A DNA stretch of 64,000 bases, taken from assembly GCF_003945765.1 (NCBI RefSeq), contig NZ_CP027712.1, positions 6,744,188 to 6,808,187 on the forward strand, written 5' to 3'. The position numbers were made by a program, and so were the translations under genes. Below are positions 43,156 through 57,017 of this stretch, in pieces. This DNA is from Pseudomonas chlororaphis subsp. chlororaphis. Lineage in GTDB: Bacteria > Pseudomonadota > Gammaproteobacteria > Pseudomonadales > Pseudomonadaceae. Under the pieces are notes generated by a model, which was given only the letters and a program-made list of their open reading frames with translations, made no database searches and had not been told where the DNA came from. How positions within the stretch are numbered: the stretch's first letter is position 1; each line of letters begins with the position of its first letter.

Positions 43156-44952
43156 CTGGTCGACGTCAGTGCCCTTGAGCACCGCCACGTAATACGACAG
43201 CAGCTGCAGCGGAATGGTGTAGAGGATCGGCGACAGGATGTCGTGGATATGCGGCATGTGGATAACATGCGTGCCCTCGCCGTTGGTCATGCCCGCCTGC
43301 TCGTCGGCAAAGACGATCAGCTCGCCGCCACGGGCGCGGACTTCCTGCAGGTTGGACTTGAGCTTCTCCAGCAACTCGTTGTTCGGCGCCACGGTGACGA
43401 CGGGCATGTCGTTATCCACAAGGGCCAGCGGACCGTGCTTGAGCTCGCCGGCCGGGTAGGCTTCGGCATGGATGTAGGAGATTTCCTTGAGCTTGAGTGC
43501 CCCTTCCATCGCCACCGGGAACTGTGCGCCACGACCGAGGAACAGGGTGTGGTGCTTCTCGGCGAACAGTTCGGCGATTTTTTCCACCGTGCTGTCCATC
43601 GCCAAGGCTTCGCCCAGGCGAGTCGGCAAGCGCCGCAGTTCTTCCACCAGGGTGGCTTCGACGCCTTCGCCCAGGGTGCCGCGGACCTGGCCCAGGGACA
43701 GGGTCAGCAACAGCAGGCCAACCAGCTGGGTGGTGAAGGCTTTGGTGGAGGCCACGCCGATCTCGCGACCGGCCTGGGTCAGCAGGGTCAGGTCGGACTC
43801 ACGCACCAGCGAGCTGATACCGACGTTGCAGATCGCCAGGCTGGCGAGGAAACCCAGCTCCTTGGCATTACGCAGCGCGGCCAGGGTGTCGGCGGTTTCG
43901 CCGGACTGGGAAATGGTCACGAACAGGGTATCCGGCTGCACCACCACCTTGCGGTAGCGGAACTCGCTGGCCACTTCGACCTGGCACGGAATCCCGGCCA
44001 GTTCTTCCAGCCAGTAACGGGCAACCATGCCGGCGTGATAGCTGGTGCCGCAGGCGACGATCTGCACGTTGCGCACCTTGGCGAACAACTCGGCGGCCTG
44101 CGGGCCGAAAGCCTGGACCAGCACCTGGTTCGGGCTCAGGCGGCCTTCGAGGGTGCGTTGCACCACGGCTGGCTGCTCGTGGATTTCCTTGAGCATGAAG
44201 TGGCGGAACTCGCCTTTCTCGGCGGCCTCGGCGCCATCACGGTATTGCACGGCTTCACGCTCGACCGCTTTGCCATGGACATCCCAGATCTGCACGCTGT
44301 CGCGGCGAATCTCGGCGATATCGCCCTCTTCCAGGTACATGAAGCGGTCGGTTACCTGACGCAGGGCCAGTTGGTCGGAAGCCAGGAAGTTTTCCCCCAG
44401 GCCCAGGCCGATCACCAATGGGCTGCCACTGCGGGCGGCGACCAGGCGGTCTGGTTGTCTCGCGCTGATCACGGCCAGGCCATAGGCACCATGCAGTTCC
44501 TTGACGGTGGCTTTCAGGGCCACGGTCAGGTCGCCCAGGTCCTTGAGTTTGTGATCCAGCAGGTGGGCGATGACTTCGGTGTCGGTGTCCGAGGTGAACA
44601 CGTAGCCCAGGCCTTTGAGCTGCTCGCGCAGGGCTTCATGGTTCTCGATGATGCCGTTGTGCACCACCGCCAGGTCGCCGGAGAAATGCGGGTGGGCGTT
44701 ACGCTCGCATGGCGCGCCGTGAGTGGCCCAGCGGGTGTGGGCGATGCCCAGGCGACCGACCAGCGGCGCGCCGGCCAAGGCCTGTTCCAGCTCGCTGACC
44801 TTGCCCGGACGACGCAGGCGCTCGAGCTTACCATCGTTGGTCAGGACCGCCACCCCGGCACTGTCGTAGCCGCGGTATTCGAGACGCTTGAGGCCTTCGA
44901 GCAGGATGGGCGTGATATTCCGTTCAGCAACGGCGCCAACAATTCCACACAT
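43120..44952 (-). CDS. glmS: Glutamine-fructose-6-phosphate aminotransferase (isomerising)
   Basis: 610 residues, the normal length. The N-terminal glutaminase begins [11 protein letters not shown] with catalytic Cys2. Two SIS sugar-isomerase domains follow ([37 protein letters not shown]) and the C-terminal end matches the consensus [13 protein letters not shown]. It makes glucosamine-6-phosphate from fructose-6-phosphate and glutamine, the first step to UDP-GlcNAc for peptidoglycan and LPS. There is no glmS ribozyme, as expected in Gram-negatives. It lies 10 bases after glmR on the minus strand. Confidence 0.98.
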   Translation of the reverse strand: MCGIVGAVAERNITPILLEGLKRLEYRGYDSAGVAVLTNDGKLERLRRPGKVSELEQALAGAPLVGRLGIAHTRWATHGAPCERNAHPHFSGDLAVVHNGIIENHEALREQLKGLGYVFTSDTDTEVIAHLLDHKLKDLGDLTVALKATVKELHGAYGLAVISARQPDRLVAARSGSPLVIGLGLGENFLASDQLALRQVTDRFMYLEEGDIAEIRRDSVQIWDVHGKAVEREAVQYRDGAEAAEKGEFRHFMLKEIHEQPAVVQRTLEGRLSPNQVLVQAFGPQAAELFAKVRNVQIVACGTSYHAGMVARYWLEELAGIPCQVEVASEFRYRKVVVQPDTLFVTISQSGETADTLAALRNAKELGFLASLAICNVGISSLVRESDLTLLTQAGREIGVASTKAFTTQLVGLLLLTLSLGQVRGTLGEGVEATLVEELRRLPTRLGEALAMDSTVEKIAELFAEKHHTLFLGRGAQFPVAMEGALKLKEISYIHAEAYPAGELKHGPLALVDNDMPVVTVAPNNELLEKLKSNLQEVRARGGELIVFADEQAGMTNGEGTHVIHMPHIHDILSPILYTIPLQLLSYYVAVLKGTDVDQPRNLAKSVTVE

Positions 44953-44962
44953 GGTTTCTCTC

Positions 44963-45730
44963 CTAGATGACTGCCGCGCAAATCAGCGTAATGCCGCGGG
45001 CCTGAATTTGGTCGCGGGCCTCTGCAGGCAGGCGATCATCGGTAATAAGGGTATGGACGCTGCTCCAGGGCAGTTCCAGGTTGGGAATCTTGCGGCCGAT
45101 CTTGTCGGCCTCGACCATCACCACGACTTCCCGCGCCACCTCGGCCATCACCCGGCTCAGGCCGAGCAACTCATTGAAGGTGGTGGTCCCGCGCACCAGG
45201 TCGATGCCGTCGGCACCGATAAACAGCTGGTCGAAGTCGTAGGAGCGCAATACCTGCTCGGCGACCTGCCCCTGGAACGACTCGGAGTGAGGGTCCCAGG
45301 TACCGCCGGTCATCAACAGCACCGGCTCGTGCTCCAGTTCGCTCAGGGCATTGGCCACATGCAGCGAGTTGGTCATGACCACCAGGCCCGGCTGCTGACC
45401 GAGTTCGGGAATCATGGCCGCGGTGGTACTGCCACTGTCGATAATGATGCGGGCGTGTTCGCGAATCCGTGCAACCGCCGCACGGGCGATGGCTTGTTTA
45501 TAGGTGGAGACTGGCTGGCCGATATCGCCAACCAGTTCCTGCGGCATGGTGATCGCGCCGCCGTAGCGCCGCAGCAACAAGCCGTTGCTCTCCAGGGCCG
45601 CCAGGTCCTTGCGGATCGTAACTTCCGAAGTTTCGAAGCGTTTAGCCAGCTCATCCACGCTCACCTCGCCCTGTTCATTGAGCAAGGCCAGAATGTTGTG
45701 ACGGCGCTGGGGCGTATTGCGTTTCGACAT
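44963..45730 (-). CDS. glmR: DeoR-family transcriptional regulator
   Basis: 255 residues starting [20 protein letters not shown]. The DeoR HTH is at about 5-60 ([20 protein letters not shown]) and the sugar-phosphate-sensing domain follows, with [11 protein letters not shown] and [15 protein letters not shown]. In P. aeruginosa the equivalent, PA5550 (glmR), lies just upstream of glmS. It probably regulates amino-sugar genes. A GTG six bases upstream is an alternative start. Confidence 0.9.
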   Translation of the reverse strand: MSKRNTPQRRHNILALLNEQGEVSVDELAKRFETSEVTIRKDLAALESNGLLLRRYGGAITMPQELVGDIGQPVSTYKQAIARAAVARIREHARIIIDSGSTTAAMIPELGQQPGLVVMTNSLHVANALSELEHEPVLLMTGGTWDPHSESFQGQVAEQVLRSYDFDQLFIGADGIDLVRGTTTFNELLGLSRVMAEVAREVVVMVEADKIGRKIPNLELPWSSVHTLITDDRLPAEARDQIQARGITLICAAVI

Positions 45731-45830
45731 GAGCACTTAAGTTTCGATTCGAAAGATAACGGAAGCAATCAAAACCTATTGCCGGAAATTCGTCAAGCCA
45801 GCGCAAGAAAAAAATCTGTGGATAAAAGCA

Positions 45831-45890
45831 TCGCGGGCAAGCCTCGCTCCTACAGATATCACTGTCTATAGGAGCGAGGCTTGCCCGCGA
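45831..45890. repeat. REP-type palindrome, near-perfect
   Basis: TCGCGGGCAAGCCTCGCTCC and its complement GGAGCGAGGCTTGCCCGCGA flank a short centre (TACAGATATCACTGTCTATA), making a roughly 20-base-pair stem. It is placed between glmU and glmR on the same strand. It resembles the right arm of the 22082-22162 element. Confidence 0.85.
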
Positions 45891-45930
45891 AAGCAATCTC
45901 GAGAGTACCGGCCACTGCGTTGTGGATAAC

Positions 45931-47298
45931 TCAGCTCTTCTTGATTTTCACCGGGCGTTTCCAGCCATCGATATTCTTCTGCCGGGCACGGGCCACGGCC
46001 AGCTGGGCTTTTTCCACAGTCTGGTTGATGGTAGAACCGGCCGCCGTGGTCGCGCCATCCTGGATATCCACAGGTGCCACCAACGAGTTGTTGGAACCGA
46101 TGAAGACGTCTTCGCCCAGCACTGTCCGATGTTTGTTGGCGCCATCGTAGTTGCAGGTAATGGTGCCGGCGCCGATGTTGCTGCGTGCACCGATCTCAGC
46201 ATCTCCCAGGTAGGCCAGGTGCCCGGCCTTGGCGCCCTCGCCCATGCGTGCGTTCTTCAACTCGACAAAGTTACCCACATGGGCACGGGCTTCGAGAACA
46301 GTACCTTGGCGCAGGCGGGCGAACGGACCGGCATCGCTGCCTTCACCCAGTACCGCACCTTCGATATGGCTGTTGGCCTTGATCACCACGCCCTTGCGCA
46401 GGGTGCTGTCCTTGATCACGCAGTTCGGGCCGATCACCACGTCGTCCTCGATGACCACGCGGCCTTCGAGAATCACGTTGATGTCGATCAGCACGTCGCG
46501 GCCCACCGTCACTTCACCGCGCACATCGAAACGTGCCGGATCGCGCAGGGTCACGCCCTGAGCCATCAGGCGCCGACCTTCGCGCAACTGATAATGACGC
46601 TCCAGTTCGGACAGCTGCTTGCGATCGTTGGCGCCCTGCACTTCCATCGGATCGTGAGGTTGCTCGGTGGCCACCAACAAACCATCGCTGACCGCCATCT
46701 CGATCACGTCAGTCAGGTAATACTCGCCCTGGGCGTTGTTATTCGACAGACGACTCATCCAGTCGGCAAGGCGATTAGCCGGCACCGCAAGGATGCCAGT
46801 GTTGCCTTCGGTGATTGCGCGTTGCGCTTCGCTGGCGTCCTTGTGCTCGACGATGGCTGCGACCCTGCCGTCGGCATCGCGAACGATCCGGCCATAACCG
46901 GTCGGGTCGTCCAGCTCCACGGTCAGCAATCCCATTTGCCCGGGAACAACGTGCTTGAGCAAGCGCTGCAGGGTTTCGACTTCGATCAGCGGCACGTCAC
47001 CGTAGAGAATCAGCACGGTATCGGCGGTAATGAACGGCACCGCCTGGGCGGTGGCGTGACCGGTACCCAGCTGCTTGTCCTGCAGCACGAAATTCAGGTC
47101 GTCCGCCGCCAGGCGCTCACGCACCGCATCGGCACCGTGACCGATGACGACATGGATGCGTTGTGGATCGAGTTGCCGGGCGCTGTGGATAACATGCCCC
47201 AGCATGGAGTTGCCCGCCACCGGGTGCAGGACTTTCGGCAACGAGGAACGCATGCGGGTGCCTTGACCGGCAGCGAGAATAACGATTTCGAGAGACAT
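45931..47298 (-). CDS. glmU: Bifunctional UDP-N-acetylglucosamine pyrophosphorylase / glucosamine-1-phosphate N-acetyltransferase
   Basis: 455 residues. The uridyltransferase domain begins [20 protein letters not shown] with PKVLHPVAG, and the left-handed beta-helix acetyltransferase covers about 250-440 with hexapeptide repeats ([20 protein letters not shown]). It makes UDP-GlcNAc for the cell envelope. It is downstream of the ATP synthase operon behind a strong terminator, and upstream of glmR and glmS. Confidence 0.98.
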   Translation of the reverse strand: MSLEIVILAAGQGTRMRSSLPKVLHPVAGNSMLGHVIHSARQLDPQRIHVVIGHGADAVRERLAADDLNFVLQDKQLGTGHATAQAVPFITADTVLILYGDVPLIEVETLQRLLKHVVPGQMGLLTVELDDPTGYGRIVRDADGRVAAIVEHKDASEAQRAITEGNTGILAVPANRLADWMSRLSNNNAQGEYYLTDVIEMAVSDGLLVATEQPHDPMEVQGANDRKQLSELERHYQLREGRRLMAQGVTLRDPARFDVRGEVTVGRDVLIDINVILEGRVVIEDDVVIGPNCVIKDSTLRKGVVIKANSHIEGAVLGEGSDAGPFARLRQGTVLEARAHVGNFVELKNARMGEGAKAGHLAYLGDAEIGARSNIGAGTITCNYDGANKHRTVLGEDVFIGSNNSLVAPVDIQDGATTAAGSTINQTVEKAQLAVARARQKNIDGWKRPVKIKKS

Positions 47299-47350
47299 GA
47301 CTGGCTACCAATCCTGGGTGGTCAGCGACTGCGACCATGAGGTGAATTGC

Positions 47351-47388
47351 AAAAAAAGAAAAAGGGTAGCCGAGGCTACCCTTTTTAA
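47351..47388 (-). terminator. Rho-independent terminator of the ATP synthase operon
   Basis: On the minus strand AAAAAGGGTAGCC-TC-GGCTACCCTTTTT is followed by a T-rich tract (CTTTTTTT): a 13-base-pair stem at 47359-47386 and a good U-run. It lies 25 bases after the atpC stop and is the clearest terminator in the window. Confidence 0.92.
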
Positions 47389-47412
47389 TCAATCGCGCGG
47401 AAATCCCGCGGC

Positions 47413-47838
47413 TTAGCCGCCGAACTTCTTGCGGATCTGCTGGACGGTGCGCAGCTGGGCTGCGGCCTCGGCCAGACGTGCAGCAGCAGAACCGTAGTCG
47501 AAATCTGCGCCTTTTTCATTCAGGGCCTTCTCAGCAGCCTTGACGGCTTCCTGAGCGGAGGCTTCGTCCAGGTCGGCAGCACGCTGCACGGTGTCGGCAA
47601 GAACCTTGACCATGTTCGGCTGAACCTCGAGGAAACCACCGGAGATGTAGAACACCTCGGTTTCCCCGCCCTGCTTGATCAAGCGGATCGGACCTGGTTT
47701 CAGATTAGTGATCAGCGGAGCGTGACCCAGGGCGATACCAAGATCCCCCAGCTCGCCGTGTGCGATCACCATCTCGACCAGACCGGAGAAGATTTCTCCT
47801 TCCGCGCTGACGATATCGCAATGGACTGTCATAGCCAT
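47413..47838 (-). CDS. atpC: ATP synthase epsilon subunit
   Basis: 141 residues starting [20 protein letters not shown] with the beta-sandwich ([20 protein letters not shown]) and C-terminal helical hairpin. It regulates F1 as the central-stalk subunit. Last gene of the atp operon. Confidence 0.97.
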   Translation of the reverse strand: MAMTVHCDIVSAEGEIFSGLVEMVIAHGELGDLGIALGHAPLITNLKPGPIRLIKQGGETEVFYISGGFLEVQPNMVKVLADTVQRAADLDEASAQEAVKAAEKALNEKGADFDYGSAAARLAEAAAQLRTVQQIRKKFGG

Positions 47839-47883
47839 CTGCTTGCCTCAACCTAAATTAGCGCCCGTTGCCGGGCGCCGGGA

Positions 47884-49287
<1,404 letters not shown>

Positions 49288-50148
49288 TTAAACCGCGGCA
49301 GCGCCGCCGACGATTTCCGAGATCTCTTGGGTGATCGCAGCCTGACGCGCCTTGTTGTAGATCAGCTGCAAATCGCTGATCAAATCACCGGCGTTGTCGG
49401 TAGCGTTCTTCATCGCGATCATCCGCGCAGCTTGTTCAGCCGCGTTGTTCTCGACCACCGCCTGGTAGACCTGCGACTCCACGTAGCGAACCATCAAGCC
49501 GTCAAGCAGCTCTTTGGCGTCCGGTTCGTAGAGATAGTCCCAGTGGTGCTTGAGTTCTTGATCCGGGGTTGCCACCAGCGGAATCAACTGCTCCACCGTA
49601 GGCTGTTGCGTCATGGTGTTGATGAACTTGTTGGACACCACGGACAGGCGGTCAATCCGGCCGTCCAGGTAGGCATCCAGCATCACCTTGACGCTGCCGA
49701 TCAGGTCATTGATCGACGGCTCTTCACCCAGGTGGCTGATTGCAGCGACGACGTTACCGCCGAAGTTACGGAAGAAAGCCGCACCTTTGCTGCCTACCAC
49801 GCACAGATCGATCTCGACGCCATTTTCGCGGTTTACCGCCATGTCCTTGACCAAAGCCTTGAACAGGTTGGTATTCAAACCACCGCACAGACCACGGTCA
49901 CTGCTCACCACGATATAACCGACGCGCTTGATTGCGCGGTCGATCATGAACGGGTGGCGATATTCCGGGTTGGCGTTGGCCAGATGACCAATAACCTGGC
50001 GGATGCGCTCCGCGTAAGGACGGCTAGCAGCCATGCGCATTTGTGCCTTGCGCATTTTGCTGACCGCCACTTTTTCCATGGCGCTGGTAATCTTTTGCGT
50101 GCTTTTGATGCTCGCAATCTTACTGCGAATCTCTTTTGCGCCTGCCAT
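49288..50148 (-). CDS. atpG: ATP synthase gamma subunit
   Basis: 286 residues starting [20 protein letters not shown]. The long N- and C-terminal coiled-coil helices of the rotor shaft are visible, with [15 protein letters not shown] at about 88 and the C-terminal [15 protein letters not shown]. It transmits rotation between Fo and F1. Confidence 0.98.
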   Translation of the reverse strand: MAGAKEIRSKIASIKSTQKITSAMEKVAVSKMRKAQMRMAASRPYAERIRQVIGHLANANPEYRHPFMIDRAIKRVGYIVVSSDRGLCGGLNTNLFKALVKDMAVNRENGVEIDLCVVGSKGAAFFRNFGGNVVAAISHLGEEPSINDLIGSVKVMLDAYLDGRIDRLSVVSNKFINTMTQQPTVEQLIPLVATPDQELKHHWDYLYEPDAKELLDGLMVRYVESQVYQAVVENNAAEQAARMIAMKNATDNAGDLISDLQLIYNKARQAAITQEISEIVGGAAAV

Positions 50149-50198
50149 GTAACACCTATCAGGTTAGCAAGCGGGAGCCTCGCGGCCCCCGCTGCGGC

Positions 50199-51743
50199 TT
50201 ACCAGGTTTGGGTGGCCTTGAACTTCTCGATACCGGCTTTCAGGCCAGCGTCGATTTCGTCATTGAAGTCACCCTTCACGTTGATCTTCGCCATCAAATC
50301 GGCGTGATCGCGGTTGAAGTAAGCAATCAGCGCTTGTTCGAAGCTACCGATCTTGGCGATTTCGACGTCAGTCAGGAACCCACGTTCAGCGGCATACAGC
50401 GACAGCGACATGTCAGCGATGGACATAGGCGCGTATTGCTTCTGCTTCATCAGCTCGGTAACGCGCTGACCGTGTTCAAGTTGCTTACGGGTCGCTTCGT
50501 CCAGGTCAGAAGCGAACTGGGCGAATGCCGCCAGTTCACGGTACTGAGCCAGAGCGGTACGGATACCACCGGACAGCTTCTTGATGATCTTGGTCTGAGC
50601 GGCACCACCTACACGGGATACCGAAACACCGGCGTTCACTGCCGGGCGGATGCCGGAGTTGAACATGGCCGATTCCAGGAAGATCTGACCGTCGGTGATG
50701 GAAATCACGTTGGTCGGAACGAACGCGGAAACGTCGCCAGCCTGGGTTTCGATGATCGGCAGTGCGGTCAGGGAACCGGTCTTGCCAGTTACCGCGCCGT
50801 TGGTGAACTTCTCTACGTACTCTTCCGAAACGCGGGATGCGCGCTCCAGCAGACGGGAGTGGAGATAGAACACGTCGCCTGGGTAAGCTTCACGGCCTGG
50901 TGGACGGCGCAGCAGCAGGGAAATCTGGCGGTAAGCCACTGCTTGCTTGGACAGATCGTCATAAACGATCAGCGCGTCTTCACCGCGGTCGCGGAAGAAT
51001 TCGCCCATGGTGCAACCGGAGTACGGTGCCAGGAATTGCAGGGCAGCGGATTCGGAAGCACTGGCAGCCACGATGATGGTGTTGGCCAGAGCGCCGTTTT
51101 CTTCCAGCTTGCGAACAACGTTGGCGATGGTCGATTGTTTCTGACCGATAGCCACGTATACGCAGAAGATGCCGCTGTCTTTCTGGTTGATGATCGCGTC
51201 GATCGCCAGAGCGGTCTTACCGATCTGACGGTCACCGATGATCAGCTCACGCTGGCCACGGCCGACAGGGATCATGGCATCGACAGCCTTGTAGCCAGTC
51301 TGTACAGGCTGGTCTACCGACTTACGCCAGATCACGCCTGGAGCAACTTTCTCGACCGCGTCGGTCTCGGTGTTGTTCAGCGGACCTTTGCCGTCAACTG
51401 GGTTACCCAGTGCGTCGACTACGCGACCCAGCAGTTCCTTACCAACCGGAACTTCGAGGATGCGGCCGGTGCACTTGGCGCTCATGCCTTCAGCCAGAGT
51501 CGTGTATGCGCCCAGTACAACGGCACCTACGGAGTCTTGCTCAAGGTTGAGTGCCATACCGTAGACACCGCCCGGAAACTCGATCATCTCGCCGTACATG
51601 ACGTCGGCCAGACCGTGAATCCGCACGATACCGTCAGAAACGCTGACGACAGTGCCTTCGTTACGGGCTTGGGAGGTCACATCGAGCTTTTCGATGCGGC
51701 CCTTGATAATTTCACTTATTTCGGAAGGATTGAGTTGCTGCAT
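50199..51743 (-). CDS. atpA: ATP synthase alpha subunit
   Basis: 514 residues starting [20 protein letters not shown]. The non-catalytic nucleotide site has [13 protein letters not shown] near 170-182, followed by [11 protein letters not shown] and [17 protein letters not shown]. It alternates with beta in the F1 hexamer. Confidence 0.98.
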   Translation of the reverse strand: MQQLNPSEISEIIKGRIEKLDVTSQARNEGTVVSVSDGIVRIHGLADVMYGEMIEFPGGVYGMALNLEQDSVGAVVLGAYTTLAEGMSAKCTGRILEVPVGKELLGRVVDALGNPVDGKGPLNNTETDAVEKVAPGVIWRKSVDQPVQTGYKAVDAMIPVGRGQRELIIGDRQIGKTALAIDAIINQKDSGIFCVYVAIGQKQSTIANVVRKLEENGALANTIIVAASASESAALQFLAPYSGCTMGEFFRDRGEDALIVYDDLSKQAVAYRQISLLLRRPPGREAYPGDVFYLHSRLLERASRVSEEYVEKFTNGAVTGKTGSLTALPIIETQAGDVSAFVPTNVISITDGQIFLESAMFNSGIRPAVNAGVSVSRVGGAAQTKIIKKLSGGIRTALAQYRELAAFAQFASDLDEATRKQLEHGQRVTELMKQKQYAPMSIADMSLSLYAAERGFLTDVEIAKIGSFEQALIAYFNRDHADLMAKINVKGDFNDEIDAGLKAGIEKFKATQTW

Positions 51744-51764
51744 TGCTCTGCTGCCCCTTCAAAC

Positions 51765-52301
51765 TCAAGATTTCAATGCTTCGGCAAGTTTCGCGATTTT
51801 GCCGCGAATCGAGCCATCGATAACCAGGTCGCCGGCGCGGATGACGACACCACCAATCAGGGCAGCGTCCTCCGCAACTTGCAGGCGCACTTCCCGGTCG
51901 AGTCGTGCACTGAGAACCTTGGCGAGTTTGTCTTGCTGTTCTTGGTTCAACGCAAAAGCACTGGTGACTTCCACATCTACCGACTTCTCTTGCTCGGCCT
52001 TGTACAGGTCGAACAGGGCGGCGATCTCCGGCAGAAGCAGGAGACGGTCGTTTTCGGCAACGACGTGGATGAAATTCTGTGCCTTGGCATCGAACTTGTC
52101 GCCGCACACGTCGATAAACGTGGCGGCCTTGTCTGCGCTCGTCAGTCGCGGGGCCTTGAGCACGCGCCGCATGGTGTCGTCTTGCGACACTGCTGCAGCC
52201 AGGCCGAGCATGGCTGACCAAGAGGCCAGTTGCTGGTGGGCCTGAGCGTGCTCGAAGGCCGCCTTAGCGTAAGGTCGGGCCAACGTGGTCAGTTCTGCCA
52301 T
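51765..52301 (-). CDS. atpH: ATP synthase delta subunit
   Basis: 178 residues starting [20 protein letters not shown], with the C-terminal [21 protein letters not shown] typical of delta. It joins F1 to the b-subunit stator. Confidence 0.97.
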   Translation of the reverse strand: MAELTTLARPYAKAAFEHAQAHQQLASWSAMLGLAAAVSQDDTMRRVLKAPRLTSADKAATFIDVCGDKFDAKAQNFIHVVAENDRLLLLPEIAALFDLYKAEQEKSVDVEVTSAFALNQEQQDKLAKVLSARLDREVRLQVAEDAALIGGVVIRAGDLVIDGSIRGKIAKLAEALKS

Positions 52302-52313
52302 GATCGCCCTCGC

Positions 52314-52784
52314 TTAAATTTCAGCAGCCAGTTTGTTAACCAGCTCCGCGTGCGCGTTTTGATCGATTGTGGCACCCAGGATCTTCTCGGCGCCGCCAAC
52401 GGCCAGCACACCCAGTTGGGCACGCAGCGCGTCTTTGACACTGTTCAGTTCCTGCTCGATCTCGGCCTGAGCCTGAACCTTCACACGGTCAGCGTCGACA
52501 CGGGCTTTTTCAACAGCCTCTTCGACGATCTGGTTACCGCGTTTCTTGGCTTGCTCAATGATTTCGGCTGCCTGAGCTTTTGCTTCGCGCAGTTGCTGAC
52601 CCGCTTTCTCTTGGGCCAGTTCCAGGTCGCGAGCTGCTCGGCTGGCAGCGTCCAGTCCATCCGCGATCTTCTTCTGACGTTCGTGCAAAGCCGCGATGAC
52701 CGGAGGCCACACGAACTTCATGCAAAACAGTACAAAAATGAAGAACGCAACGGACTGGCCAATCAGGGTTGCATTAATGTTCAC
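52314..52784 (-). CDS. atpF: ATP synthase b subunit
   Basis: 156 residues: N-terminal membrane helix ([20 protein letters not shown]) then a long charged coiled-coil ([20 protein letters not shown]). It forms the peripheral stalk. Confidence 0.97.
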   Translation of the reverse strand: MNINATLIGQSVAFFIFVLFCMKFVWPPVIAALHERQKKIADGLDAASRAARDLELAQEKAGQQLREAKAQAAEIIEQAKKRGNQIVEEAVEKARVDADRVKVQAQAEIEQELNSVKDALRAQLGVLAVGGAEKILGATIDQNAHAELVNKLAAEI

Positions 52785-52841
52785 GCCAACACCTCGCTCG
52801 TTCGTTGTCCATCACACCAATCAACTCGAAAATTCGAGTGA

Positions 52842-53114
<273 letters not shown>

Positions 53115-53186
53115 TTACGTCGTATGGTTTAGGTTTTTTAGATTAAAGCGGTAAAACAAATCGTTTCATCGTGCCCTAGACGGGCC

Positions 53187-53208
53187 CCCTCCCGTTTGAC
53201 CGGGAGGG
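53187..53208 (-). promoter_or_regulatory. Structured atpB-atpE intergenic hairpin
   Basis: CCCTCCCG at 53187-53194 pairs perfectly with CGGGAGGG at 53201-53208 across a 6-base loop, and a second weaker hairpin lies just beside it (GACTGGTC facing GACCGGTC at about 53215-53232). The 133-base gap is the largest inside the operon. It may act in mRNA processing or stability and so help set the higher c-subunit yield (inference). Confidence 0.5.
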
Positions 53209-53232
53209 ACATCAGACTGGTCGAGACCGGTC

Positions 53233-54526
<1,294 letters not shown>

Positions 54527-54603
54527 CACTCTTGCTCCTCATGGGTCGGCTGCCAGAATTCAATAACTTGGCATAATTTGTGCCGACAAAATGCGCGCAG
54601 AGT

Positions 54604-54625
54604 ATAGGGGCGGTTCAGCCCCTAT
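54604..54625 (-). terminator. Hairpin between parB and atpI
   Basis: ATAGGGGC-GGTTCA-GCCCCTAT is a perfect 8-base stem 50 bases past the parB stop, without a U-tract. It probably separates the partition operon from the atp operon. Confidence 0.45.
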
Positions 54626-54674
54626 TCAACTGCCGGGTAGTGATTTCCGACTGCACGCTACATGAGGAAATGTT

Positions 54675-55547
54675 TCAGCGGATGTGTGCAAGGACGCCTT
54701 GAAGCTCATCGAGGGAGTTATACCCGATCACCAACTGACCTTTCCCTTTCTTTCCGTGACGAATCTGCACCGCAGAGCCTAGGCGCTCGGCCAGGCGTTG
54801 CTCCAGGCGCGCGATATCCGGGTCGGGTTTGACAGGTTCGGCAGGCTGCTGTTTGCCACTCAACCACTGGCGAACCAAGGCTTCGGTCTGGCGTACGGTG
54901 AGGCCGCGTGCGACAACGTGTCGCGCCCCTTCAACCTGTTGATTTTCCGGCAAACCCAGCAAGGCACGGGCATGACCCATTTCCAGGTCGCCGTGGGACA
55001 GCATGGTCTTGATCACTTCAGGCAAAGCGATCAGGCGCAGCAAGTTGGCTACAGTGACACGGGACTTACCCACAGCCTCGGCAACCTGCTGCTGAGTCAG
55101 CTGGAATTCCTGCTGCAGGCGCTGCAGGGCAACCGCTTCCTCGATGGGATTGAGATCTTCGCGCTGGATATTCTCGATCAGCGCCATGGCGATGGCGGTT
55201 TCGTCGGGCACATCGCGGACCATCGCCGGAATGGTTTCCTGACCCGCCTGCTGGCTGGCGCGCCAGCGGCGCTCGCCGGCGATGATTTCAAAACGGCCGG
55301 AACCGATCGGACGCACCACGATTGGCTGCATCACGCCCTGAGTCTTGATCGAGCTCGCCAATTCTTCCAGCGCCTGAGGGTCCATGTCCCGGCGCGGCTG
55401 ATACTTGCCGCGCTGGATCAGGTCCAGCGGCAAATGTTGCAGCTCACGCACATCGGCTTGAACCGCTTGTTCTTCCAGCGAGCTGACAGTCGGACCACTC
55501 AACAGTGCATCCAGTCCACGTCCGAGACCTCGTTTCTTGACGGCCAT
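54675..55547 (-). CDS. parB: Chromosome partitioning protein ParB
   Basis: 290 residues. The N-terminal CTPase motif GERRWRASQQAG is near residue 92, the HTH runs LTQQQVAEAVGKSRVTVANL, and the C-terminal dimer domain follows a Pro/Lys linker. It binds parS sites and spreads along DNA to load SMC and guide origin segregation. I looked for parS (TGTTYCACGTGRAACA) in the window and did not find one. Confidence 0.97.
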   Translation of the reverse strand: MAVKKRGLGRGLDALLSGPTVSSLEEQAVQADVRELQHLPLDLIQRGKYQPRRDMDPQALEELASSIKTQGVMQPIVVRPIGSGRFEIIAGERRWRASQQAGQETIPAMVRDVPDETAIAMALIENIQREDLNPIEEAVALQRLQQEFQLTQQQVAEAVGKSRVTVANLLRLIALPEVIKTMLSHGDLEMGHARALLGLPENQQVEGARHVVARGLTVRQTEALVRQWLSGKQQPAEPVKPDPDIARLEQRLAERLGSAVQIRHGKKGKGQLVIGYNSLDELQGVLAHIR

Positions 55548-55556
55548 GGGGATTCC

Positions 55557-56354
55557 TTAAGTTGGCTGGGCAGCAGCTGCGCGTGAATTTTTCCGTTGCC
55601 GACGAACCATCTCGCCAGCAAGGGCCAGATAGGCGATGGCACCGCGCGACTGTTTGTCGTAGACCAACGCCGGCATGCCATAACTGGGGGCTTCCGCCAG
55701 ACGGATGTTGCGTGGGATCACTGTGTCGTACAGCTGATCGCCGAAGTGTTCCTTGAGTTGCGCGGAAACATCATTCATCAGGCTCAGGCGCGGGTCGTAC
55801 ATGGTCCGCAGCAAGCCTTCGACCTTGAGGTTCGGATTGAGCAATTCGGAGATGCGCTTGATGTTATCCACAAGGTCGCTCAGCCCTTCGAGAGCGAAGT
55901 ACTCGCACTGCATGGGGATAATGACCCCATCGGCGGCGACCAAAGCATTGAGCGTAAGCATCGACAGCGACGGCGGGCAGTCGATCAGAATGTAATCGTA
56001 GTTTTCCCGGATCGGCGCCAGGGCACTGCGCAGACGGCTTTCCTTCATCTGCATTTCCAGCAGAACCACTTCCGCGGCGGTCAGGTCGCGGTTCGCCGGC
56101 AGCAGTTGATAACCGCCGTGCTCGGAGTAATGCATGGCCTGGGCCAGATCGCATTCGCCGATCAGCAGGTCGTAGACCGAATTTTCCAGGCCATGTTTAT
56201 CCACACCGCTACCCATGGTGGCGTTGCCCTGTGGATCGAGATCGATCAACAGCACCCGGCGCTTGGTAGCAACCAGCGATGCTGCGAGGTTGATGCAGGT
56301 GGTGGTCTTGCCCACACCACCTTTCTGGTTCGCTATCGCGAATACCTTAGCCAT
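55557..56354 (-). CDS. parA: Chromosome partitioning ATPase ParA (Soj)
   Basis: 265 residues starting MAKVFAIANQKGGVGKTTTC with the deviant Walker A KGGVGKTT at about 11-18 and DYILIDCPPSLSMLTLNALV. It drives ParB-bound origin movement. The ATG at 56354 is chosen because homologues begin MAKVFAIANQKGG; the TTG at 56372 is unlikely. Confidence 0.97.
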   Translation of the reverse strand: MAKVFAIANQKGGVGKTTTCINLAASLVATKRRVLLIDLDPQGNATMGSGVDKHGLENSVYDLLIGECDLAQAMHYSEHGGYQLLPANRDLTAAEVVLLEMQMKESRLRSALAPIRENYDYILIDCPPSLSMLTLNALVAADGVIIPMQCEYFALEGLSDLVDNIKRISELLNPNLKVEGLLRTMYDPRLSLMNDVSAQLKEHFGDQLYDTVIPRNIRLAEAPSYGMPALVYDKQSRGAIAYLALAGEMVRRQRKNSRAAAAQPT

Positions 56355-56372
56355 TCTTGCTTGTGTTCCCAA

Positions 56373-57017
56373 TCATGCCGTGCGGCGCAGTATCAGCAGA
56401 TGGCGTTGGCCTTGGCAACCGGGTACGGCCAGGGCGTGTTCGCTATCGAGGTGGAAGTCTGCCGGCAATGCTACCAGCTCATCGGCGGGATGAACGCCCT
56501 TCATTGCCAGCCAACGTGTATCGCGGTCGCCGAGGTGGCGAGTCCAGTTGGTGAAGTTCTCCATGCTACTGAATGCCCGGGAAATGATCCCGTTGAATGG
56601 CTGCTGCGGCTGGAAAGCTTCGACACGACTGTGGATAACTTGCAGGTTATCCAGCTTCAGTTCCAGTTTGACCTGGGTCAGGAAGCGGGTTTTCTTGCCA
56701 TTGCTGTCCAGACAGGTCACTTGCGAATCCGGAAACAGGATAGCCAATGGAATGCCCGGCATCCCGCCGCCGCTGCCAACGTCCAGCCAGCGGCCGTTTT
56801 CGATGAACGACATCACGCTCAGGCTATCGAGCAGATGACGCGAGACCATTTCATCCGGATCGCGTACTGCGGTCAGGTTGTAAGCCTTGTTCCATTTGAT
56901 CAGCAGGGCCAGATAACCCAGCAGCAACTCGTGCTGGGCTTCTGTCAGGTTGACACCGAGTTGGCGAGCACCTGTGGATAACTCTTCTGCATGTTGCGAG
57001 GTGACCTGCGAACTCAA
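56373..57017 (-). CDS. rsmG: 16S rRNA (guanine527-N7)-methyltransferase
   Basis: 214 residues. SAM motif I is [17 protein letters not shown] near 75-91, and [17 protein letters not shown] is the later catalytic block. It methylates G527 in 16S rRNA. It overlaps mnmG by four bases. Confidence 0.97.
   Translation of the reverse strand: MSSQVTSQHAEELSTGARQLGVNLTEAQHELLLGYLALLIKWNKAYNLTAVRDPDEMVSRHLLDSLSVMSFIENGRWLDVGSGGGMPGIPLAILFPDSQVTCLDSNGKKTRFLTQVKLELKLDNLQVIHSRVEAFQPQQPFNGIISRAFSSMENFTNWTRHLGDRDTRWLAMKGVHPADELVALPADFHLDSEHALAVPGCQGQRHLLILRRTA

Noticed and set aside
43057..44970. Plus-strand frame of over 600 codons opposite glmS
   Set aside because: Mirror of glmS codon structure with no ribosome site or motif; glmS is complete and certain.
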